NCBI RefSeq assembly: GCF_003194625.1
Contig: NZ_QHKX01000001.1
Span: 434,001 to 498,000 of the forward strand
Direction: 5' to 3'
From: Nocardioides solisilvae
GTDB taxonomy: Bacteria; Actinomycetota; Actinomycetes; Propionibacteriales; Nocardioidaceae
Length of the DNA stretch: 64,000 nt
In this document: one piece after another, positions 1 to 8,500 of the stretch
How the letters are laid out: each line of letters begins with the position of its first letter
Position numbering within the stretch: position 1 is the stretch's first letter
Notes under the pieces: model-generated
What the model was told of the DNA's origin: nothing
Seen by the model: the letters and a program-made list of their open reading frames with translations, nothing else
The model's database searches: none
Translations under genes and position numbers: made by a program

Positions 1-312
1 GGGGCCGGCGAAACCGATCTGCTCCTGCCGGACCTGCTTGCCGGGCAGGAAGCCGACGCCGCTGTCGACGACGGCGACGGTGCTGCCGGCGCCCTTCGTG
101 ACGCGGTGGGCCAGCGGCACGTTCATCCGCTCCAGCGGGAGGTTGCGCACGCCGTCGCCGACGTCCCGGGTCCTCTCGGTGTCGGGCAGGATGTCCCGGC
201 TGCAGGCGTCCTCGCCCGCCGCCGCCGCCGGCGGCGTCACCGGACTGAGCAGCACCGCGGGCACGAGCGCGAGCGCGCCGGCCAGCCGTGCGGCCACCGG
301 CCCACGGGTCAC
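1..312 (-). CDS. mycP: Mycosin (MycP-like subtilisin protease), N-terminal part
   Basis: This is the membrane-anchored S8 serine protease of type VII secretion systems. Only the N-terminal 104 codons lie in the window; the gene runs off the left edge. The GTG start at 312-310 overlaps the eccB stop in GTGA. A hydrophobic signal peptide ending near AAAAGEDA is followed by the mycosin-type N-terminal extension and the strand AVVDSGVG, which carries the catalytic Asp of the triad. The His and Ser of the triad lie outside the window. The position directly after eccB is the usual one for mycP. Whether eccE follows cannot be seen. Confidence 0.85.
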   Translation of the reverse strand, partial: MTRGPVAARLAGALALVPAVLLSPVTPPAAAAGEDACSRDILPDTERTRDVGDGVRNLPLERMNVPLAHRVTKGAGSTVAVVDSGVGFLPGKQVRQEQIGFAGP

Positions 313-1727
313 GACGTGGCCGCCGGCGCGTCGGCCGGGGCGTCCTCGGGCAGGCCCCGCGCGGCGTTGACCGAGAGCGGCACGCCGTCGGCGAAGAAGC
401 TGAGCCAGGCGTCGGGGACGACCGGGGGGTCGACCTCGCCGTAGCCGATGTAGTCGGCGACGGTGGGCCCCAGGAGCGCGTACTTGGCGCCCTTGGCGTC
501 GACCACGAACGGGGAGCCGCCCTCCTCCGAGGTGCTGCCACCGGCCAGCACGTAGGCGCCGCCGGAGGGCTCCACGACCACCTCGTGGGAGCCGGCCGGC
601 GCGTCGGCCTGCAGGACGGAGGCGTCGGGTCCGGGGGCGACGGCCACCCGGGTGCGGCTCACGCCCTCCTCGACCTCGAGCAGGGCGCACATCTCCTGGC
701 CGACGGCCGGTGCGGGCAGCTCCTGCGGCCACTCGTCGGGGTGGCCGGCCGCGACGAACTCGGCGCGCAGCGTGCCGCTGACCTGGACGGGGTCCTGGAC
801 GAGCGCGGCGTGCAGCGCGGCCGGGAAGGGCGCCAGCCGCTCGGGGCCGGAGTCGCCGAGCAGGTAGTGGACCCCGCTGACGTCGAGGAGGGTGCCGATC
901 GGGTAGGACGCCGGGTCGGTCGAGCCGTCCTGCGAGGCGACGGCGTAGTCGACCGGCTGCCCGGCGCGGGTCACGCCGAACGCCTTCTGGCTCAGCTCGG
1001 GACCCAGGGGGAAGAGGTTGAGCCAGGCGTCGTCGACCAGGGGCGCCTCGCTCGCGGCCCCGAAGCCCAGGCTGTCGAGCAGCGTCGACCGGGCGGTGGC
1101 ACCGCCCGGCAGCTCGAAGCGGTACGCCGCCCCCTCGGGGCTGCCGGCCAGCAGCCACAGCGCGCCGCCGGCGGAGCGGACCACGAAGCCGGGCAGGCCG
1201 TCGGTGGCGACCCCCGGCTGCTCGCCCACGTGGACCTTGATCCCCTGCCCCTCCGCGGTGCAGGCGGTCCACCCGGTGTCGACGAGGCCGTCGGCGCCGG
1301 GCAGGCCGGCGGGCGCCCGCTCGATCCCGAGGTCGGGACCGAGGGTGACCGTGCGGATGTGCTCGTCCTTCACGGTGTAGACGTCGGGCTGCGCGGTGCC
1401 GAGGAGCAGCTGCCCCGAGATGAAGTTGGGGACGCGCTGGATCAGCGGGTCGTCGCCACCGCGCAGCACGACGTACTGCTCCCCCGTGTCCTTGGAGATG
1501 ACGAAGCTGCCCTCGGACTTCCAGCTCGAGTCGGGACGCCCGCCGAGGTAGCCGGCGACCCCGGCCCCGGCGCACAGCAGCACGGCCAGCGCGATGCCGC
1601 CGACCAGGCTGCGTGCGGGCTTGGTCGGCTCCACCTCGCGGCCGCCCGGTGCACCGCTGAGGAAGGCCGTGACCAGGCGCCGGCGGCTGAACTGGTAGGC
1701 CTCGACGAGCTCCTTCTTGGTCGCCAC
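309..1727 (-). CDS. eccB: Type VII secretion core protein EccB
   Basis: EccB is a core subunit of the ESX inner-membrane complex with one N-terminal transmembrane helix and a large extracytoplasmic domain. The 472-residue product starts at GTG (1727), three bases after the eccD stop. It opens with the family's cytoplasmic segment (KKELVEAYQFSRRRLV), has a single hydrophobic helix at about residues 39-64, and then a secreted-side domain with repeated beta-rich units. Its length matches the family. It is translationally coupled to mycP through a GTGA overlap. The eccD-eccB-mycP order indicates one transcript. Confidence 0.92.
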   Translation of the reverse strand: MATKKELVEAYQFSRRRLVTAFLSGAPGGREVEPTKPARSLVGGIALAVLLCAGAGVAGYLGGRPDSSWKSEGSFVISKDTGEQYVVLRGGDDPLIQRVPNFISGQLLLGTAQPDVYTVKDEHIRTVTLGPDLGIERAPAGLPGADGLVDTGWTACTAEGQGIKVHVGEQPGVATDGLPGFVVRSAGGALWLLAGSPEGAAYRFELPGGATARSTLLDSLGFGAASEAPLVDDAWLNLFPLGPELSQKAFGVTRAGQPVDYAVASQDGSTDPASYPIGTLLDVSGVHYLLGDSGPERLAPFPAALHAALVQDPVQVSGTLRAEFVAAGHPDEWPQELPAPAVGQEMCALLEVEEGVSRTRVAVAPGPDASVLQADAPAGSHEVVVEPSGGAYVLAGGSTSEEGGSPFVVDAKGAKYALLGPTVADYIGYGEVDPPVVPDAWLSFFADGVPLSVNAARGLPEDAPADAPAATS

Positions 1728-1730
1728 GGA

Positions 1731-3113
1731 TCAGCCCCTGATCCGCTCGAAGAGGCCGACGGCCAGGACGGTGAGCGGGAGCAGGGAGAGGAGGGCGATC
1801 GACTCGACGACGTCGCCGACGCGGCCGCGACGCACCGACGCGGGCGGCGGGGCCAGGGTCATCACGAGGAGCACGGCCCCCACGACGGCCAGCGCGACCG
1901 CCGAGCCGGCGCGCCACTCCGGGTGCAGGAACAGGACGGAGACGGCGGTGGCGACGAGGCCCGCGATCCCCGAGACGAGTCCGGCGAGGACCTCGGAGCG
2001 GGTCCGGTACTGGCGGGTGCGGAGCATCACCGCGAGGCAGCACATGACCACCAGCAGCGTCCCGGTGACGCCGCGCTCCACCGCGAAGGGGGCGACCAGG
2101 GTGATCAGCACGCCCACCGTGGCGGCCACGGCGAGCAGGATCTCGTGGGCCATCCGGGCGTCGGCGGCGACCTGCTCGGGGTCGATGTCGTCGGGGTCCT
2201 TGGTGACGTCGGCCAGCGTGACCACCTGCTCCACCTTGGTGGAGGTCAGCCCGAGGGCTAGCCAGGGGAAGACGTTGCCCAGGAGCACCACGACGGTGAG
2301 CACGACGGTCAGCACCACCGAGGGGGAACCGTCGGTCACCTGGACCACGGCGCCCACCACGGTGAGCACGGCTCCGACCACCCCGACGGGCAGCACGAGG
2401 GCGCGCCCGTCGTCGATGCCGACGAGCGCGATCACGCCGACCACCAGCACCGCCGCACCGGCGCACAGCAGCGGGGTCGCGAAGGTGCTGCTCGGCAGCG
2501 GCCACTGCCAGGCCCCCAGCTCCCCGGGCGCGAGGACCAGGCCGGCCACGGCGGCGTACACCCCGGCGAGCAGCGCGACGGCGACCGCCGCCTGGGGCTC
2601 GTCCTGGGCGCGGGCCAGCACGACGGCCCCGGAGGCCAGCAGCAGCGCGATGACGGCGGCGGCCACGCCGCCCAGCAGGCTCTCGCCCTGGACCAGCAGC
2701 GCCAGCGCCCCCAGCCCGAGCAGCAGGCTCGCGGCCCAGAGGGCGGTCCGGCGCCCGGCCTCGGGCTCCCAGGGACTCAGCTCGTGCTCGACGACGTCGG
2801 CCATCGCCTCGACGACGTCGTCGTAGACCTGCGGGGGCTTCTCGCGGTAGCCCGCCGTGACGGCGAGCACCCCGCCGTCCTCGACGCCCTGCATCGTGAG
2901 GCCGGCCTCGTTGCTCAGCTGCCGGCCGTCCTGGGTGACGAGGCGGTAGCCGCCGTAGACCGTCGACGCGTCCAGGAGGCCCACGCTGCGGGCCAGCTCC
3001 GGCACCAGCTCGGCGACCGGCACGGCGGACGGGAGCACCAGGTCGACCCGGCGGGAGCCGGAGGTCACCGTCACCCGCACCAGTCCCGACGTGCTCGCGG
3101 CAGTCTGGCTCAT
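1731..3113 (-). CDS. eccD: Type VII secretion integral membrane protein EccD
   Basis: EccD is the polytopic subunit of the ESX membrane complex. The 460-residue product has a cytoplasmic ubiquitin-like (YukD) domain at about residues 10-95 (VRVTVTSGSRRVDLVLPSAV onward) followed by about eleven hydrophobic helices, the canonical EccD layout and length. It starts at ATG 3113 and ends three bases before eccB, so these two genes and mycP are probably co-transcribed. A terminator-like hairpin just upstream (3255-3288) separates it from the esx genes, so it may have its own promoter. A second protein of the same architecture is encoded at 4072-5451. Confidence 0.9.
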   Translation of the reverse strand: MSQTAASTSGLVRVTVTSGSRRVDLVLPSAVPVAELVPELARSVGLLDASTVYGGYRLVTQDGRQLSNEAGLTMQGVEDGGVLAVTAGYREKPPQVYDDVVEAMADVVEHELSPWEPEAGRRTALWAASLLLGLGALALLVQGESLLGGVAAAVIALLLASGAVVLARAQDEPQAAVAVALLAGVYAAVAGLVLAPGELGAWQWPLPSSTFATPLLCAGAAVLVVGVIALVGIDDGRALVLPVGVVGAVLTVVGAVVQVTDGSPSVVLTVVLTVVVLLGNVFPWLALGLTSTKVEQVVTLADVTKDPDDIDPEQVAADARMAHEILLAVAATVGVLITLVAPFAVERGVTGTLLVVMCCLAVMLRTRQYRTRSEVLAGLVSGIAGLVATAVSVLFLHPEWRAGSAVALAVVGAVLLVMTLAPPPASVRRGRVGDVVESIALLSLLPLTVLAVGLFERIRG

Positions 3114-3254
3114 CTCGTCATCCCCACTCGTCGATCCGGACCTCGGCGCCGGGGACCTGCGGCCACGCCACCCGACGGTCCCCCCGACGCTGGGCCCACC
3201 CTAAGGGTCCCCACCGACTGCGCCGGCACGGCGCAGGCGCGGCACACGCAGAAA

Positions 3255-3288
3255 GGAGGCCGACCGTCCGGACGGACGGTCGGCCTCC
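3255..3288 (-). terminator. Strong hairpin terminator after the esx pair
   Basis: A perfect 15-bp stem (3255-3269 with 3274-3288) encloses a 4-base loop. Read on the minus strand it is followed by CCTTTCTG. It lies 12 bases beyond the stop of the downstream esx gene. It should end most transcripts from the small WXG100 genes before eccD, a common way to express secreted Esx proteins more strongly than the membrane complex. It is nearly symmetrical, but no plus-strand gene ends here. Confidence 0.75.
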
Positions 3289-3299
3289 CTCACGTGCGA

Positions 3300-3593
3300 T
3301 CAGCTGAAGCGACCGGCTCCGCGGGAGTCGGCGGCCTTGTACTCCTCGTTGGAGGACTGGACGGCCATGCCGACCTGGTCGAGCAGCACGACCATCTCGT
3401 TGATGGCGGTGTCCCAGGTCTGCTTGGCCTGGCGGTAGCTCTCCTTGGCCGAACCGGTCCAGTCGGAGGCCAGCGGCTTGAGCTGGTTCTCGAGGTCGTC
3501 GAGGCGGGCCTCGATCTTCTTGGCGGTGCTCTTCAGGTCGGTGGCGGCCTGGTCGAGCGCGCCGTGGTCAACGCGGATTCCATCGAAGGACAT
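3300..3593 (-). CDS. esxB: WXG100 protein with YxxxD export motif
   Basis: This is a small helical-hairpin substrate of the type VII system, 97 residues long. The hairpin turn is W45-T46-G47 (DWTGSA). The C-terminus carries Y85-K-A-A-D89, which fits the YxxxD/E signal that targets Esx heterodimers to EccC in mycobacteria, so this partner is functionally CFP-10-like. An ATG also occurs at 3599, but AGGAG (3605-3601) is only one base from it and seven bases from the ATG at 3593, so 3593 is preferred. It is the second gene of a two-gene unit, 28 bases after its partner. The symbol is by analogy only. Confidence 0.88.
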   Translation of the reverse strand: MSFDGIRVDHGALDQAATDLKSTAKKIEARLDDLENQLKPLASDWTGSAKESYRQAKQTWDTAINEMVVLLDQVGMAVQSSNEEYKAADSRGAGRFS

Positions 3594-3621
3594 GGTCATT
3601 CTCCTAGGGTCAGGGCCGGCG

Positions 3622-3936
3622 TCAGCCGAGGCGGTTCAAGAGGTTGGCGGAGGCGTCGGCACGAGCCTGGTCGGTCGCGACGTTGTCCTTCTCGGTCTGG
3701 CGCAGGGACTCGGAGAACTGGTCGAGCGCACCGACGATCTTGCGCTGCTTCTCCTGCCACGCCTGGTGCAGCTGGCGGAACGCCACAGCGCCCTGACCGC
3801 CCCACTTGGCACCGATGGCGTCGATCTGGCCGCCGAGCGCCTGGCAGCGCTGGGTGACGTCGTTGCGCGCCTGGTCGACCGCGTCGGCCGCCTTGCTGAG
3901 GGCCTTTTCGGCCGCTGTCAGACCTGCTTCAGACAT
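3622..3936 (-). CDS. esxA: WXG100 protein, Esx partner
   Basis: A 104-residue WXG100 protein with the hairpin turn W45-G46-G47 (AKWGGQGA) between two long amphipathic helices. It has no Tyr-based YxxxD motif near the C-terminus, unlike the neighbouring Esx protein, so it is probably the passenger half of a secreted heterodimer. The start at ATG 3936 follows a purine-rich site (GGGGGAAGGAA). Both Esx genes are read away from the second EccD-like gene, with 135 bases between them. The symbol is assigned by analogy to EsxA/EsxB pairs; orthology cannot be settled from sequence alone. Confidence 0.87.
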   Translation of the reverse strand: MSEAGLTAAEKALSKAADAVDQARNDVTQRCQALGGQIDAIGAKWGGQGAVAFRQLHQAWQEKQRKIVGALDQFSESLRQTEKDNVATDQARADASANLLNRLG

Positions 3937-4071
3937 GTTGTTCCTTCCCCCTCAGCGGCCCTGTGCCGCAAGAGTCTTGTGTGGGTCCTGGTGGACTGTT
4001 CCGGTCCGGAGAGACGTCCCGGCCCTCCGGACAAGCCAGCATCTACCCACGGGTCCGGGGCCTAAAACACC

Positions 4072-5451
4072 TCACGAGTTCATTTCCCAGAAGAATCTGA
4101 AAAGTCCCGAGGCGACGACCGTGGCGGCGATGCCGAAGGAGCCGCACAGCGTCTCCGCGACCTCGGCCCGGCGGGCCCACCACACCGACCGCCAGCCCCG
4201 CCCGGTGGCGACCGCGGCGGCCAGCGAGATCGCGCCGAGCCCGACGGCCGTGCCGAGCAGCACGAGCTGCCACGACGGGCTCGCCACGGCGAGCAGCTCG
4301 ACGACCAGGAGCAGCCAGGCCCACAGGCCGGCGAGGCGCAGGAGCGTCCGGGCCGCCGCGTGCCGGTAGCTGCGGGCCGCGAGCAGCACCGCGCCGCCGG
4401 CGAAGAAGAGGAGGCAGCGCACGCCGATCACGTCGAGGTCGACCTCCGCGGAGGCGACCAGCTGCGGCACCGCCACGCCCAGCACGGCCAGGACCGCGGC
4501 GGCCGAGGCGGTGACGGTGCGCGAACCGCGGGCGACCAGCTCGCGCACCCGCGCCTCGGGGACCACGATCCGCCCGCGGCGGCCCTTGACCCGCTCGCGC
4601 GCCGACCACGCGGTGACCGCGAGCTTCTCCAGGTCGAGCAGCGCCTCGTCGGGCACGTCCACGGCCATCGAGGGCGCCACCCGGGTCGCCAGCATCGCCA
4701 GCAGCACCAGCACCGACCAGGCGACCAGGTCGGAGAGCTCGAGCAGGACGACGGTCGCGCAGACCACCGCGACCACCGCGCCGACGACCATCCAGACGAG
4801 CAGCTCCTCGTCGTCGTCGCCGCCCAGGGCGCGGGCGAACGCCGCGACCGCCGCGGCGGCCAGCGCGCAGGCCGCCACCACCGCGGGGGCCTGGTAGAGC
4901 CCCTCCGCCGCCAGCACGGCGTACGTCGCCCCGACGGCGAAGGCGGGCGCGGCGACGGTCCGCTGGTGGGCGTGGCGCCCCCCGGGCAGGGCCGCGGCCA
5001 GCCCGGTCGCCAGGAGGATCGCGGCGACGAACCAGCGCAGGTCGTCGAAGTCGGCGTACGAGGCGAACCAGCCGGCGAGCACCGCGCAGAGGGCCGCCGC
5101 GGTCATCGCCACCACCGGCAGGGCGCCCGACCGGCCCGTCTCGGCCGGGCGCTGGTCCCGGTCCTTGGCGCGACCGCGGTGGAAGCCCGTGACGGCGACC
5201 AGCACGTCGCCGGACTCCAGCCCCGCCTCCACGAGCGGGCGGTCGGCGACGACCAGCTCCCCGAGGGGGGTCTGCACCAGCGGGATCGACCCGAGGCCGG
5301 ACTCGGCGGCGTAGGCCCGGGCCACGTCGTGGGCGGTCGCCCCCGCCGGGACGACCAGGTCCAGGACGCCCAGCGGACCGTGGATGCTGAGCGTCACGGT
5401 CGCCCGCGCGCCCGACCCCGCCCTGCCGGACGCCGTCCCCGTCTCCGTCAC
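4072..5451 (-). CDS. Second EccD-like ubiquitin-fold membrane protein
   Basis: The roughly 459-residue product repeats the EccD plan. A ubiquitin-like domain lies at about residues 15-90 (VTLSIHGPLGVLDLVVPAGA), then a charged linker, then about eleven hydrophobic helices ending in FRFFWEM. It is clearly not a copy of the 1731-3113 EccD at sequence level. The start is uncertain: GTG at 5451 has GGGGGAG three bases upstream, and GTG at 5469 is in frame. It is divergent from eccC, with 141 bases between. In mycobacterial ESX complexes two EccD copies sit together in each protomer, so this gene may supply the other half of a heterodimer (inference). Confidence 0.82.
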   Translation of the reverse strand: MTETGTASGRAGSGARATVTLSIHGPLGVLDLVVPAGATAHDVARAYAAESGLGSIPLVQTPLGELVVADRPLVEAGLESGDVLVAVTGFHRGRAKDRDQRPAETGRSGALPVVAMTAAALCAVLAGWFASYADFDDLRWFVAAILLATGLAAALPGGRHAHQRTVAAPAFAVGATYAVLAAEGLYQAPAVVAACALAAAAVAAFARALGGDDDEELLVWMVVGAVVAVVCATVVLLELSDLVAWSVLVLLAMLATRVAPSMAVDVPDEALLDLEKLAVTAWSARERVKGRRGRIVVPEARVRELVARGSRTVTASAAAVLAVLGVAVPQLVASAEVDLDVIGVRCLLFFAGGAVLLAARSYRHAAARTLLRLAGLWAWLLLVVELLAVASPSWQLVLLGTAVGLGAISLAAAVATGRGWRSVWWARRAEVAETLCGSFGIAATVVASGLFRFFWEMNS

Positions 5452-5592
5452 CGTCTCCCCCGCCGTCACCGTCGCCAGCCACCGCGCCTCGGCCGCGCGG
5501 TCCCCCGCAGGGTAGCCGCTGCGTCGGACCCTCGGCCTATCATCATCCGCGACCAGCCGCTGGTCACGGAGCCGGTCACCGAGGGGGGACGT

Positions 5593-8500
5593 GTGAGCAC
5601 CGCACTGCGCAACGGGCAACGGCTCGAGGAGCCGGAGATGCCGACCGGCCAGATCGTCCTGCAGCCGCCACCGGCGCTCCAGGAGGACGAGGGCGCCTCG
5701 GGCGTCCTGATGAACGCCATCCCGATGCTGGGCAGCCTGGGGTCGATCGTCCTCGTGGCCACCATGGGCGGCGGGGGCGCCGGGCGGGGGCGCAGCTTCC
5801 TGGCCGCCGGCATGTTCCTCTTCGCCACCCTCGGCTTCATCGTGGTCCAGATCGACCGGCAGCGGAAGCAGCGGGCCCAGCAGGTGACGGGCTCCCGCAC
5901 GGAGTACCTCCGCTACCTCTCGGGCGTGCGCAAGGTCGCCCGGGACGCCGCGGCCCAGCAGCGGCGCGCGCTGACCTGGCGGCACCCCGACCCCGACGCC
6001 CTGCCGGCCCTGGCCGAGGAGCGGACCCGGATCTGGGAGAACGGGCCGGGCGACCCCCACTTCCTGCACGTCCGCTACGGCCTCTGCTCCCAGCCCCTCT
6101 CCCTCGAGCTGATCCCGCCCGAGAGCGCACCCATCGACCAGGTCGACCCGGCGGCGGCCTCCGCGCTGCACCGGCTGCTGGTGGTGCACCGGACCCAGCC
6201 CCACCTGCCCGCCTCGCTGGACCTGCGCGCCTTCGACCGGGTGGAGGTCTGCGGGCCCGAGGAGGAGGCGCGGTCCCTGGCCCGCGCGCTGATCTGCTCC
6301 GCCACCGCCTTCCACAACCCCGACCACCTGATCGTCGCCGTCCTCACCTCCGACGCCAACCTCGCCCACTGGGACTGGGTCAAGTGGCTGCCGCACGCCC
6401 AGAGCGCGCAGGAGTCCGACGCCGTGGGGCCGATGCGGATGGTCTCGACGTCGCTCGACGACCTCGGTGCCCTGCTGCCCCCCGACCTGAGCGAGCGACC
6501 CCGCTTCGGCGCCGACGAGCGGCCCGCCAGCCCGCACATCCTGCTCGTCATCGACGGGGGGCACCTCCCGCCCGGCAACCACGTGGTGCCGCCCGACGGC
6601 CTGCACGGCGTCACCCTGCTCGACCTGCCGAGCCGGTGGGACGAGCTCGAGGACGCCGACCGCCTGCGCCTGGAGCTCACGGGCGGGCCCCAGCAGCTGG
6701 GCAAGTGCCCCGTGCTGGCCGTCCGGCTCCGCGCCGAGCCGGTCAAGGCCCTCGTCGACCAGTGCGACCTCGCCACCGCCGAGGCGTTCGCCCGGCGGCT
6801 CGCCCCGCTGCACGTCGTCTCCTCCGGCAGCAACGAGACGAGCGCCGACATCAGCGGCCCCACCGACTTCATGGAGCTCCTGGGGATGGGCGACGTCCAC
6901 TCCTTCGACCCGACGTCGGCCTGGCGGCCCCGGCCGGCCCGCGACCGGCTGCGGGTGCCGATCGGCAACGGCGACGGCGGCTCCCTCATCCACATGGACA
7001 TCAAGGAGTCCGCCCAGCAGGGCATGGGCCCGCACGGCCTGGTGATCGGCGCCACCGGCTCCGGCAAGTCGGAGTTCCTCCGCACGCTGGTGCTGGGCCT
7101 GGCGATGACCCACCCGCCCGAGCAGCTCAACATGGTCCTCGTCGACTTCAAGGGCGGTGCCACCTTCGCCGGCATGTCCGAGATGCCGCACGTCTCGGCC
7201 GTCATCACCAACCTCTCCGAGGAGCTCACCCTCGTCGACCGCATGCAGGACGCCCTCTCGGGCGAGATGGTGCGCCGGCAGGAGCTGCTCCGGGCGGCCG
7301 GCAACTACGCCTCCATCCGCGACTACGAGAAGGCCCGCGCCGCGGGCGAGGACCTCGCCCCGCTGCCGTCGCTGTTCATCTGCGTCGACGAGTTCTCCGA
7401 GATGCTGACGGCCAAGCCCGAGTTCATCGACCTCTTCGTCGCGATCGGCCGCCTCGGCCGCTCCATGGGGATCCACCTGCTGCTGGCCTCCCAGCGGCTC
7501 GAGGAGGGTCGGCTCCGCGGGCTGGAGTCCCACCTCTCCTACCGGGTCGGCCTAAGGACCTTCTCGGCCGGCGAGTCGCGCACCGTGCTGGGCGTCCCCG
7601 ACGCCTACGAGCTGCCGGCCGTGCCGGGCCTCGGCTACCTCAAGCCCGACCAGTCCACGCTGCTGCGCTTCAAGGCCGCCTACGTCTCCGGGCCTCCGCC
7701 GAACCGCACCCGGGTGATCCGCGACGAGGGCGGGCACGTGCGCGGCATCCTGCCCTTCTCGATCGCCGAGGTGCAGACCCTCGAGCCCGAGGTCGAGGTC
7801 GAGGAGGAGGCCCCCGCGAGCAAGCAGCAGGGCGAGGCGCCGTCCCTGCTCGACATCGCTGTCTCCCGGATGGTCGGCCACGGCATGCCTGCCCACCAGG
7901 TGTGGCTGCCCCCGCTGGACGTCCCCGACACCCTGGACGAGCTGATGCCCGACCTGGTCGAGGACCCGCAGCTCGGCCTGGTCTCGCCGCACTGGCGGGC
8001 GGCGAAGGGCCTCGTCATCCCCCTGGGCACCGTCGACCGGCCGCGCGAGCAGCGCCGGGACACGCTCACGCTCGACCTCACCGGCGCCTCCGGCCACGTC
8101 GCCGTGGTCGGCGGCCCGCGCACCGGCAAGAGCACGGTGCTGCGCTCGATCGTCACGAGCCTCTCGCTCACCACGACCCCGTTGGAGTCGCAGTTCTTCG
8201 TCATGGACTTCGGCGGCGGCACCTTCTCGCCGCTGGCGCGGCTGCCGCACGTCTCCGGCGTCGGCACCCGGGCCGAGCCCGACGTGGTCCGGCGGATCAT
8301 GGCCGAGGTCGAGGGCATCGTGGACCGCCGCGAGGCCTACTTCCGCGAGCAGGGCATCGATTCCATCGAGACCTACCGGGCCCGGCGGGCGCAGGGCACG
8401 GCCGACGACGGCTACGGCGACGTCTACCTGGTGATCGACGGCTGGAGCACGCTGCGGGCCGAGTTCGACGACCTCGAGCTGGAGATCCAGCAGCTCGCCG

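Noticed and set aside
288..2261. Long plus-strand ORF of 657 codons opposite eccB and eccD
   Set aside because: Its translation is Arg/Gly/Asp-rich with no domain, and the opposite strand encodes clear EccB and EccD. It is an antisense shadow of high-GC coding DNA.
4072..7533. 1153-codon minus-strand ORF covering the second EccD-like gene and part of eccC
   Set aside because: Only the C-terminal 459 codons encode an EccD-like protein. The rest is antisense to eccC, and divergent starts with ribosome sites lie at about 5451 and 5593.
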